This document shows, piece after piece, positions 1 to 5,364 of a stretch of DNA of 9,715 nt (within the stretch, counting starts at the first letter, position 1; each line of letters begins with the position of its first letter). The stretch is taken from assembly GCA_019240175.1 (NCBI GenBank), contig JAFAYS010000989.1, forward strand, positions 1-9,715, in the 5' to 3' direction. A program made the translations under genes and the position numbers. Origin of the DNA: Chloroflexota bacterium (GTDB lineage Bacteria > Chloroflexota > Chloroflexia > Chloroflexales > Kallotenuaceae). A model generated the notes under the pieces. The model was not told the DNA's origin. It searched no databases and worked only from the letters and a program-made list of their open reading frames with translations.

Positions 1-102
1 TCGCTGGGCAGCCATCTGCTCTGGCTTGCCGGCTACACCGTGCTCTTCCTGGCGATGGCGCTGGTCGCCTACCGCCGCGACGAGGGCAAGACCTACGGCT
101 AG
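1..102 (+). CDS. C-terminal end of a membrane protein, possibly an ABC-2 type permease (partial)
   Basis: Frame 1 is open from the window edge to a TAG at 100-102 and encodes the last 33 residues of a protein. It shows one hydrophobic segment (roughly residues 5-24 of the fragment) followed by a short charged tail, YRRDEGKTYG, with two arginines right after the membrane segment, as expected for a cytoplasmic C-terminus. Final membrane helices with an RRDE-type tail are common in ABC-2 family permeases, which is the basis for the suggestion; too little is visible to identify the family firmly. Its stop codon overlaps the stop of the convergent methyltransferase gene in the shared CTAG at 99-102. 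Confidence 0.5.
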   Translation, partial: SLGSHLLWLAGYTVLFLAMALVAYRRDEGKTYG

Positions 103-911
103 GGTTTGCGCCCGATCCCGCCGTAGACCAGTGAGCGCGACGGCTCATCCAAAAACAGATCGGTGGATGCCTCGGGATGCCAGAGCGGGCCATACACAAT
201 GCCCGGCTCAACGATCTCCAGCCCAGCGAAGAGCTTGCGAATCTCGGCGGCGGAGCGAAACTTCACCGGCTGGGCAAACTGGCTGTAGAGCTGCTCGATC
301 TGGGCTGTGAGATCGGACGGTACGCCCTCGGTCGTGCCATTGGTGATCACAAAATAGCTGCCCGCTGGAATCGTCTCGCGAATCGTGCTCACGATATGCT
401 CGACCTCGTGCTCGTCGGGCACGAAATGCAAGAGCGCCAGCAGCAGCACCGCGACTGGCCGTGTAAAGTCGAGCAGCCGCTGTACCTCAGGATGCGCAAA
501 GATCTCCTCGATCTGACGCACATCGCCCTGGATCATCGCGGCCTGCGGCACGGCCTTGAGCACCGCCTGGCCGTGGGCCACCGCCACACCATCGATGTCC
601 ACATACACCGTGCGCGCATTGGGATTTACCGCCATCGCGACCTCGTGAACATTGCCGAAAGCAGGAATCCCCGAGCCGATATCAAGAAACTGGTCGACGC
701 CCTGGCTGGCGAGAAAACCGACCATGCGGCGTAGCAGCGCGCGATTGGCCTGGGAAGAAATAAATACCTCGGGATAGACCGCCGCCACACGCTCCGCCCC
801 GCGACGATCCACCTCAAAGTTATGATGGCCGCCCAGGTAATAATCATACATGCGCGCGCCGCTGGGAGTTTCAGTCGACTGATCGGCCATCCATTCTTGA
901 TCGAGTGCCAT
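99..911 (-). CDS. SAM-dependent methyltransferase, DUF574 / Methyltransf_19 family
   Basis: A 270-residue putative S-adenosylmethionine-dependent methyltransferase of the DUF574 (PF04672) family, full length for that family (about 260-280). Visible hallmarks in order: the family-specific N-terminal block with ARMYDYYLGG (19-28) and NFEVDR (31-36); QANRALLRR (54-62); SAM motif I, FLDIGSGIP (75-83), followed by GNVHEV (86-91); an acidic pair at the end of strand 2 (VYVDID, D105 and D107) that should bind the SAM ribose; GDVR (129-132); and LLHFVPDE (160-167). The family is hugely expanded in actinomycetes, and its substrates are mostly unknown. The ATG at 911 is supported by GAGGAG six bases upstream on the minus strand; the internal Met at residue 8 is less likely. 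No cofactor or pathway partner lies next to it, so its role cannot be inferred from context. Confidence 0.9.
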   Translation of the reverse strand: MALDQEWMADQSTETPSGARMYDYYLGGHHNFEVDRRGAERVAAVYPEVFISSQANRALLRRMVGFLASQGVDQFLDIGSGIPAFGNVHEVAMAVNPNARTVYVDIDGVAVAHGQAVLKAVPQAAMIQGDVRQIEEIFAHPEVQRLLDFTRPVAVLLLALLHFVPDEHEVEHIVSTIRETIPAGSYFVITNGTTEGVPSDLTAQIEQLYSQFAQPVKFRSAAEIRKLFAGLEIVEPGIVYGPLWHPEASTDLFLDEPSRSLVYGGIGRKP

Positions 912-967
912 CGTATGCTCCTCATGCTAGCGAAAGGTGGAGGACATGCTGCGTCACGATCGCCGTC

Positions 968-982
968 GTTGAGCCACTCAAC
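968..982. promoter_or_regulatory. Perfect inverted repeat upstream of the methyltransferase
   Basis: GTTGAG-CCA-CTCAAC has six-base arms and a three-base spacer, 57 bases upstream of the methyltransferase ATG. The size and symmetry fit a site for a dimeric regulator. The loop is too short for a stable RNA hairpin, so a DNA operator is the better guess. No regulator can be named. Confidence 0.3.
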
Positions 983-1252
983 AATAGCGATCAGCGCCCT
1001 AAGCGGGCAGCAGCAAGCCGGTATGCTGTGATCGAAACATGGATTTGATTCAGGGCGACTTCATCTTACCACAGCGCACAACCTCGCCGATTAACATTTG
1101 ATGATCGTACTGGTATGCAGCTGCCCTCTCGATCCAGAGCATCAGCTGCTGCCGTAGCCTCGATCTTGCGCCGGATCACGCACCTATGCAGCGTCGATGA
1201 GTACTTCTTTTGGTAGCAATCTGTCGTTTTGAGCCGGTACTGGCGTACTCCT

Positions 1253-1261
1253 TGCTATACA
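1253..1261 (+). promoter_or_regulatory. Possible extended -10 promoter for the sugar dehydrogenase
   Basis: TGCTATACA combines a TG extension with a TATACA hexamer (4 of 6 matches to TATAAT), 76 bases before the dehydrogenase ATG. No good -35 box lies 16-18 bases upstream; TTGAGC at 1229-1234 is 21 bases away. This is a weak prediction based on the -10 alone. Confidence 0.25.
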
Positions 1262-1283
1262 GGCCGTCCTTTAACCCCGCAGG

Positions 1284-1318
1284 TGCTCCTGGAAGAGGAG
1301 CAGCGCGCACGATTGTGC
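1284..1318 (+). promoter_or_regulatory. Two inverted repeats in the leader of the sugar dehydrogenase gene
   Basis: TGCTCCT-GGAAG-AGGAGCA (1284-1302, seven perfect base pairs, five-base loop) is followed four bases later by GCAC-GATT-GTGC (1307-1318). Both would fold in the 5' untranslated RNA, directly before the Shine-Dalgarno AAGGAAGG at 1324-1331. The first arm pair contains an AGGAG that the fold would occupy; the true ribosome site stays free. They could affect mRNA stability or translation, or bind a regulator. Function is unknown. Confidence 0.35.
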
Positions 1319-1337
1319 AGTACAAGGAAGGTCAGGT

Positions 1338-2585
1338 ATGCAGCGAAGGCGTATCCTCACGTCGACGGTCGTCATGTTCAGCATCCTCGCGACGTTGCTC
1401 GCGGCGGGCACGAGTCCCCAGCAAGCCGATGCCCGCACAGCGGCAGCGCCCAACACACAGTCCGCGTCGCCGCCGCCCGAGCCCGGCGGTAAGATTGTGG
1501 AGCCGGCGAAGCTGCCGTTTAGCGAACAGCTGGCACGCGACAATCTGCGGCTGCCGGCGGGGTTCTGGTTCGATGTGTGGGCGACCGGGCTGGGCAACCC
1601 GCGCAATCTCGTCGTTGCGCCGAATGGCACGGTGTACGTCACGCGCCGTGAGCAGGGCGACGTGGTCATGCTCAAAGACTCAAACAATGATGCGCGCGCC
1701 GACCAGATGCGCGTCGTGGCGTCTGGACTACAGTACATCAACGGCATCGCCTGGCGCGCCAACCAGCTGTACCTGGCAACCGACCAGAAAGTGTTGCGCG
1801 CGCCGATCCGTGGCGACGGCACGCTGGGCCCGCTGCGCACGCTGATCGCGGATCTGCCCGATGCCGGCCAGCATCCGAATCGCACGCTGGAGTTCGGCCC
1901 CGACGGCAAGCTGTATATCTCGGTGGGCAGCACGTGTAACGCCTGCGACGATAGCGATCCCGAGAGCGCGACGCTGCTGGTCGCCAATCCTGACGGCAGC
2001 AACCGGCGGATCTACGCGGAAGGACTGCGCAACACGATCGGCTTCGACTGGCATCCCGGCAGCAAGCAGCTGTGGGGCATGGATCACGGCTCCGACTGGC
2101 GCGGCAATGATCAGCCGCCCGAGGAGCTGAATCTGATCCAGGACCAGGGCAACTACGGCTGGCCGTGGTGCTACGCGAATAAGCAGGTCGATCCGTATAT
2201 TCCGAATCAGCCGAAGGGCACTACCAAAGAAGCCTACTGCGCGCAGACGCTGCCATCGGTGCTGACCTACACCGCGCACAGCGCGCCGCTGGATTTCTTG
2301 TTCTACGCCAAGGGGCAATTCCCGGCGCAGTTCCAGGGCGATGCCTTCGTCACGATGCGCGGCTCCTGGAATCGCGAGCCACCGTCGGGCTACAAAGTCG
2401 TGCGGCTGCGCTTCCAGAACGGCTGGCCGGTCGGCTATGAAGATTTCATGACCGGCTTTTTGGTCGACAATGGCCGCGCGCAGTTCGGGCGTCCGGTCGG
2501 GCTGGCGGTCGCGCCCTACGGCTCGCTCTTCGTCACCGACGACACCAACGGCGTGATCTATCGTATCTCGTGGGCCGGCCAGTAG
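1338..2585 (+). CDS. Exported PQQ-dependent sugar dehydrogenase (sorbosone dehydrogenase-like)
   Basis: A 415-residue protein of the soluble glucose/sorbosone dehydrogenase family (GSDH, PF07995), a six-bladed beta-propeller that oxidises sugars with pyrroloquinoline quinone outside the cytoplasm. The N-terminus is a Sec signal peptide (MQRRR, a hydrophobic core to about residue 24, a likely cleavage near ADA at 30-32), then a Pro/Ala-rich linker and the propeller from about residue 70. Family motifs are intact: GLGNPRNLVVAPNG (84-97), a DSNNDARAD metal-loop-like segment (114-122), H179 as the expected general base before LEFGPDGKLYISVG, GLRNTIGFDWHP (229-240) with the R231/N232 pair expected to touch PQQ, and GMDHGSDWRGND (247-258). 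C200/C203 and C278/C301 may form disulfides. The start is supported by AAGGAAGG six bases upstream. No PQQ synthesis genes are in the window. The exact sugar is unknown; the glucose- and sorbosone-type names are not separable from sequence alone. Confidence 0.88.
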   Translation: MQRRRILTSTVVMFSILATLLAAGTSPQQADARTAAAPNTQSASPPPEPGGKIVEPAKLPFSEQLARDNLRLPAGFWFDVWATGLGNPRNLVVAPNGTVYVTRREQGDVVMLKDSNNDARADQMRVVASGLQYINGIAWRANQLYLATDQKVLRAPIRGDGTLGPLRTLIADLPDAGQHPNRTLEFGPDGKLYISVGSTCNACDDSDPESATLLVANPDGSNRRIYAEGLRNTIGFDWHPGSKQLWGMDHGSDWRGNDQPPEELNLIQDQGNYGWPWCYANKQVDPYIPNQPKGTTKEAYCAQTLPSVLTYTAHSAPLDFLFYAKGQFPAQFQGDAFVTMRGSWNREPPSGYKVVRLRFQNGWPVGYEDFMTGFLVDNGRAQFGRPVGLAVAPYGSLFVTDDTNGVIYRISWAGQ

Positions 2586-2622
2586 TCCGCGTCGCAGGAT
2601 CAAATTCGACATCATTTCAAGG

Positions 2623-2655
2623 GCAGGCGGCACCCGATGAACGAGTGCCGCTTGC
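2623..2655 (+). terminator. Hairpin downstream of the sugar dehydrogenase
   Basis: GCAGGCGGCAC (2623-2633) pairs with GTGCCGCTTGC (2645-2655): eleven base pairs including one G-U, with an 11-base loop, starting 37 bases after the stop codon. The stem is strong, but only a short T-containing stretch (CTATTTA) follows, so it may be a transcription terminator or an mRNA 3' stabiliser. Confidence 0.5.
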
Positions 2656-2740
2656 GGCTATTTAGTCATCGCGCTGGTGACACCGCCCGCCGCAACTGGC
2701 GCGATTCCTGCTGAGATCATGTGCGCCGCGCCGGCGATGA

Positions 2741-2769
2741 TTGACCTGCGTCGACGCGCACTATACAAT
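2741..2769 (+). promoter_or_regulatory. Sigma70-type promoter of the first GntR gene, with a palindrome in its spacer
   Basis: TTGACC (2741-2746) and TACAAT (2764-2769) are separated by 17 bases, a near-consensus housekeeping promoter. Transcription would start near 2776, giving a leader of about 36 bases. The spacer contains the perfect ten-base palindrome GCGTCGACGC (2748-2757), a classic position for a repressor site and a candidate for autoregulation. Confidence 0.6.
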
Positions 2770-2811
2770 AGACCGAAAAGCCAGCAGGCACACAGGATTT
2801 GAGGACTGTTT

Positions 2812-3522
2812 ATGCAAGCGCACGGCGTTGCCCAGCCACGGTACCGGACCAAGCAAGAATTTGTTTATCAGTCGCTGCGTGAGAGCATCATGCGCGGCGA
2901 TCTCAAGCCCGGCGAGCGGCTCAGGATCGAAGATATTGCTCAGCGTCTGGGGGTGAGTCCAATCCCGGTCCGTGAAGCGCTGCATATGCTGCAATCCGAG
3001 CGGCTGGTCGAAAATATTCCCCACGTCGGCGCAACCGTAGCCAAGATCTCCAAAGCCTCGATCATCGAGGTGTTCACGGTGATGGAGGGCCTGGAGCTGG
3101 TTGCTACGCGCACCGCCGCCCAACGATTGACTTCTGCCGACCAGCAGCGTCTCGATGAGCTTCTGCAAGCCATGGATCGCGCGATCGAGGCCAACGCGCA
3201 CAACCAGTGGTCGGATCTCAACACCGAGTTTCATCTGGCGATCGTGCAGATCACCGACATGCCGATGCTGCAAGAGATGACCGAGCGGGTGCTCAACCAG
3301 TGGGATCGCGTGCGGCGCTATTACCTCAAGGATGTGCTGGTATTTCGCCTGGTGCAGGCCCAGCACGAGCATCGCCTGATTGTGCAAGCCATGATCGACC
3401 ACGACTACGAGCAGCTTGGGCAGCTGGTGCGGGCGCACAACCAGGGCGCGCTCACGGCCTACACCGAGTACCTCGCGCAGCATGTCGAGCCCGAAAACGA
3501 CGGCGTGCCGACTGCGTCGTAA
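2812..3522 (+). CDS. GntR family transcriptional regulator, FadR/FCD subfamily (first copy)
   Basis: A 236-residue DNA-binding regulator. Residues about 15-78 form the GntR winged helix: VYQSLRESIMRGDLKPGERL (18-37), the helix-turn-helix IEDIAQRLGVSPIPVREALHML (39-60) with the canonical PVREAL, and the wing GATVAKIS. Residues about 85-220 are the all-helical FCD ligand-binding domain. Its usual metal site is recognisable as N137/H141 (NTEFH), H187 (EHRLI) and H209 (RAHNQ). FCD regulators typically sense organic or sugar acids. The ATG is supported by GAGGA six bases upstream and by a good promoter. The gene is monocistronic, follows the sugar dehydrogenase and meets the second GntR gene tail to tail. 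It may control itself, the dehydrogenase or the leftward operon; the sequence does not decide this. Confidence 0.9.
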   Translation: MQAHGVAQPRYRTKQEFVYQSLRESIMRGDLKPGERLRIEDIAQRLGVSPIPVREALHMLQSERLVENIPHVGATVAKISKASIIEVFTVMEGLELVATRTAAQRLTSADQQRLDELLQAMDRAIEANAHNQWSDLNTEFHLAIVQITDMPMLQEMTERVLNQWDRVRRYYLKDVLVFRLVQAQHEHRLIVQAMIDHDYEQLGQLVRAHNQGALTAYTEYLAQHVEPENDGVPTAS

Positions 3523-3525
3523 GCG

Positions 3526-3554
3526 GCGCGGCTAGAGCTTCCCGCCGCGCTTTT
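3526..3554 (+). terminator. Possible terminator of the first GntR gene
   Basis: GCGCGG (3526-3531) pairs with CCGCGC (3545-3550), followed by TTTT (3551-3554). The stem is only six base pairs, the loop is 13 bases and the T run is short. It lies inside the 3' end of the convergent second GntR gene, as is common for tail-to-tail pairs with almost no gap. Confidence 0.3.
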
Positions 3555-4227
3555 CCAGCACTTCCAGGATCTTATGCTGCACCCTGGTGATATGCGCGTG
3601 CAGCGCGTGTTTGACTGCATCGAGATCGCCGGCGTGGAAGGCCGCCACGATCGCGCGATGCTCGTGCTGCGTGGCTTGCGCGTCGCCCGAGGCCAGGTAG
3701 TGGATGCGCGCACCGTGCGTGTTGGCGTGGAGCTGCGTATAGGTGCGAATAAGCCGATTATTGCCAGTCGCTGTGACGACCGCAGTATGAAAATCTTGAT
3801 CGTGGCGCGAGAACGCCTCGTGATCCTGAAAGTCGTCGCCGGCCAGCGCCTGCTGCATGCCGCTCATGAGTGGCTGGAACGCCGCCAGCACCTGTTCGAC
3901 TGCTCCATTCGCAAACACCGTCTCCGCAGCGTACAGCTCGATCATCAGCCGCATATCGAAGATCTCCGCCACATCGCGCGCCGTTAGCTCGGTGACGAAC
4001 GTACCCTGACGCGGCACAATCTCGACTAATCCGTCGTTGGCCAGGCGCTTCAAAGCGTCGTTGACGGGCGTGCGGCTAACCCCCAGCGCGACGGCAGTGC
4101 CGGGCACCGAGATCTGCGCGCCGGGCTTCAGCTCGCCCTGAAGAATTTTCTCCTTCAGCACGCGGTAGGTTTGCTCGGTCAGGTCAACGTAGTTGAGCGG
4201 CTGATAGCTGATGAGCGGATTTTCCAT
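3532..4227 (-). CDS. GntR family transcriptional regulator, FadR/FCD subfamily (second copy)
   Basis: A 231-residue regulator with a GntR winged helix (about residues 14-80) and an FCD domain (about 85-225). The FCD metal site is well formed: D143/H147 (DQDFH), H190 (EHRAI) and H212. The recognition helix is unusual: SRTPVNDALKRLANDGLV (51-68) carries Asn56-Asp57 where the family nearly always has Arg-Glu (PVREAL); the arginine is a DNA-contact residue in FadR-type proteins, so the operator may differ from the common type. The ATG at 4227 has only a weak AGG seven bases upstream. It lies downstream of the leftward sugar operon in the same direction, beyond a hairpin and repeat array, and has its own likely operator (4249-4261). 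It is the best candidate local regulator of that operon. Confidence 0.9.
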   Translation of the reverse strand: MENPLISYQPLNYVDLTEQTYRVLKEKILQGELKPGAQISVPGTAVALGVSRTPVNDALKRLANDGLVEIVPRQGTFVTELTARDVAEIFDMRLMIELYAAETVFANGAVEQVLAAFQPLMSGMQQALAGDDFQDHEAFSRHDQDFHTAVVTATGNNRLIRTYTQLHANTHGARIHYLASGDAQATQHEHRAIVAAFHAGDLDAVKHALHAHITRVQHKILEVLEKRGGKL

Positions 4228-4248
4228 AGGCTTACCTGGACTCTGTAA

Positions 4249-4261
4249 AGGTGTAACACCT
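4249..4261. promoter_or_regulatory. Perfect palindrome, likely operator of the second GntR gene
   Basis: AGGTGT-A-ACACCT is a perfect 6-1-6 inverted repeat 21 bases upstream of the GntR ATG. GntR/FadR proteins bind short palindromes with GGT..ACC or TGT..ACA half-sites close to their own promoters, so autorepression is a reasonable inference. A second, weaker inverted repeat, TGTC-ACAC-GACA, lies at 4266-4277. Confidence 0.5.
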
Positions 4262-4287
4262 GATATGTCACACGACAGGCTGATTTT

Positions 4288-4296
4288 ATTTTAGCA
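4288..4296 (-). promoter_or_regulatory. Possible extended -10 promoter of the second GntR gene
   Basis: On the minus strand TGCTAAAAT combines a TG extension with TAAAAT (5 of 6 matches to TATAAT), in an A/T-rich patch unlike its surroundings. No clear -35 is present. Transcription would start near 4281, which places the 4249-4261 palindrome in the early transcribed region. Confidence 0.35.
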
Positions 4297-4328
4297 TGAA
4301 CTGAGTCGCGCGACGGTTGTACAGACGT

Positions 4329-4517
4329 GCGTATCGTGTTGCGCCGCTAGATTATGCAATAACCAGCGATGATTATGCTTCGCACACGCATGATTATGCG
4401 ATAACCCTCGATGATTATGCTTCGCGCACGGCTGCGCATGCCATACACACGCATGATTATGCTTTGCACCCGGCTGCGTATGTTATACACACGCCTGTGT
4501 ATGCTTTACACAGCGTG
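4329..4517. repeat. Tandem array of 21-bp repeats with a 42-bp higher-order period
   Basis: Eight units of exactly 21 bp fill 4350-4517, and a degenerate ninth occupies 4329-4349. Most units start GATTATGC (units starting at 4350, 4371, 4392, 4413 and 4455); the others keep parts of it (GCGCATGC, GCGTATGT, GTGTATGC). Units alternate: odd ones (4350, 4392, 4434, 4476) carry ATA at positions 10-12, while even ones (4371, 4413, 4455, 4497) carry TTC or TTT at positions 9-11. The array is thus best read as four 42-bp dimers. The first two dimers differ at 6 of 42 positions. The array is less GC-rich than the genes around it. It lies between the operon's last stop codon and the second GntR gene. 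The 21-bp period is two DNA turns, so equal positions face the same side of the helix. There are no unique spacers. Confidence 0.85.
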
Positions 4518-4519
4518 TG
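4488..4519 (-). terminator. Strong hairpin at the 3' end of the sugar operon
   Basis: CACACG (4488-4493) pairs with CGTGTG (4514-4519), and CTGTGTA (4495-4501) pairs with TACACAG (4507-4513). The result is 13 base pairs with one bulged base (C4494) and a five-base loop TGCTT. Read on the minus strand, it begins five bases after the TAA of the isomerase gene, the expected place for a terminator. No T-run follows (TATAACATACGC), so termination strength is uncertain. The right half is also the last unit of the tandem array. Confidence 0.55.
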
Positions 4520-4524
4520 AATCG

Positions 4525-5316
4525 TTAGCGCGAGGCGGCGCGATCGAGCCAGGCTACGCCTGCTAAAGCATTTTCCAGTGTGTCGCGCAGCTCAATATTC
4601 GGCTCGAAGCTCAACACCAGATTTTCTTCCTGCCACACGCGCAGGATTGCCGCGTACACCGCCGCGTATTCAGGCCTGCTATCGCCTGGTATCTGCCTGC
4701 CGTGATCGCGGATATGCAGATGGCCAATCATCGCGCGGTGCTGATCGCCGTGCCAATCCTGGCCGGAGCGCACAACATGATAGCTGTCGGCGAGCAGCTT
4801 CACATTGGGCAGATTCAGCCGCTCCAACAGCGCCGCACCCTGCACGAGCGTGTGAGGCCAGGCCGCCTCGTCATCTGCGATCGGCTCGACCAGGATCTTT
4901 AGATCGAGCGTCGTCTGCACCAGGCTACGAATGACCGTTGTAAGAAAAGCCTCGGACTCAGCCGCGCCGATCGCGGGAGTGCCACGAATCAAGCCGAAGA
5001 TCAGCGGCGCATCAAGCGCTGCCGCCATTGTCGCGCCTGCGCGCAACACGTCGAGCGCGCGCTGTGTGTAAGCTTCATAATCTTCACGTGCCTGATCCGG
5101 CTTTAGCCAGCGTCCAGTCGGCAGCGCATGAATAGCGAGATCGACGTTACGACAACGCTCAATAATCGCCGGCAGATGGCGCGGCTGATAACAGTTCGGC
5201 TCGATGCCGGTGTAGCCGGCGGCCTTGAGATCGTGCAGTAATGCCTCAGGAAGATCGCCGTCTGGGCCAACCATCACGGCGAAACCTAAGCGGCCACGCG
5301 GCGGCAGCGTCGTCAT
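4525..5316 (-). CDS. TIM-barrel sugar isomerase/epimerase (AP_endonuc_2 / xylose isomerase-like family)
   Basis: A 263-residue protein of the sugar phosphate isomerase/epimerase superfamily (PF01261), a metal-dependent TIM barrel that moves carbonyl groups or inverts carbons in sugars and related polyols. Visible active-site elements: GIEPN (38-42), IHALPTGRW (62-70), E144 in ILVEPI, D177 and H180 in LLADSYHV, H201 in GHLHIRD, and E238 in LSFEPNI. The E-D-H-E metal set has the same 33-residue spacing between the first Glu and Asp, and the same D-x-x-H, as I recall for D-tagatose 3-epimerase. The catalytic machinery therefore looks intact, but the substrate is not defined. The ATG has AAGAGGAG seven bases upstream. 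It is the last gene of the leftward operon, 48 bases after the esterase, and is followed by a hairpin. Confidence 0.85.
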   Translation of the reverse strand: MTTLPPRGRLGFAVMVGPDGDLPEALLHDLKAAGYTGIEPNCYQPRHLPAIIERCRNVDLAIHALPTGRWLKPDQAREDYEAYTQRALDVLRAGATMAAALDAPLIFGLIRGTPAIGAAESEAFLTTVIRSLVQTTLDLKILVEPIADDEAAWPHTLVQGAALLERLNLPNVKLLADSYHVVRSGQDWHGDQHRAMIGHLHIRDHGRQIPGDSRPEYAAVYAAILRVWQEENLVLSFEPNIELRDTLENALAGVAWLDRAASR

Positions 5317-5346
5317 GCTGGAACTCCTCTTGAGAACGTGTCCAGA

Positions 5347-5362
5347 GCGTGATACATCACGC
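5347..5362. repeat. Perfect palindrome between the esterase and isomerase genes
   Basis: GCGTGAT-AC-ATCACGC has seven-base arms around two bases and starts two bases after the esterase stop codon (minus strand). As RNA it could form a six-pair stem with a four-base loop. On the minus strand it is preceded by GTAGGG. It may be an operator, an mRNA processing or stability hairpin, or a decayed copy of a dispersed palindromic repeat. Confidence 0.45.
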
Positions 5363-5364
5363 CC

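Larger units (their letters stand above)
912..1337. other. Divergent intergenic region (426 bp)
   Basis: This region separates the leftward methyltransferase from the rightward sugar dehydrogenase and should hold the promoters of both. No convincing gene is present; the short open frames lack ribosome sites and family resemblance. Three perfect inverted repeats can be seen: GTTGAG-CCA-CTCAAC at 968-982 (methyltransferase side), TGCTCCT-GGAAG-AGGAGCA at 1284-1302, and GCAC-GATT-GTGC at 1307-1318 (dehydrogenase leader). A weak extended -10 for the methyltransferase, TGGTAAGAT on the minus strand (1071-1063), has no clear -35. Confidence 0.6.

Noticed and set aside
1935..1950. The CNAC pair of the sugar dehydrogenase (C200/C203) as a c-type haem site.
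   Set aside because: The next residue is Asp, so the required CxxCH is not formed; the cysteines more likely form a disulfide or are structural.
1728..2633. A 301-residue open frame opposite the sugar dehydrogenase gene.
   Set aside because: It is antisense to a well-supported propeller protein and has no domain or ribosome-site support.
2676..2684. GGTG-A-CACC upstream of the first GntR gene as a second copy of the operator at the second GntR gene.
   Set aside because: The half-sites are similar but the spacing is one base instead of three, and a nine-base palindrome of this kind is expected by chance.
2658..2852. A 64-residue open frame on the minus strand overlapping the first GntR promoter and start.
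   Set aside because: It overlaps a strong promoter and start on the other strand, has no ribosome site and no family resemblance.
4329..4517. The tandem array as a CRISPR.
   Set aside because: The 21-bp units are directly contiguous, with no unique spacers, and no cas genes are present.
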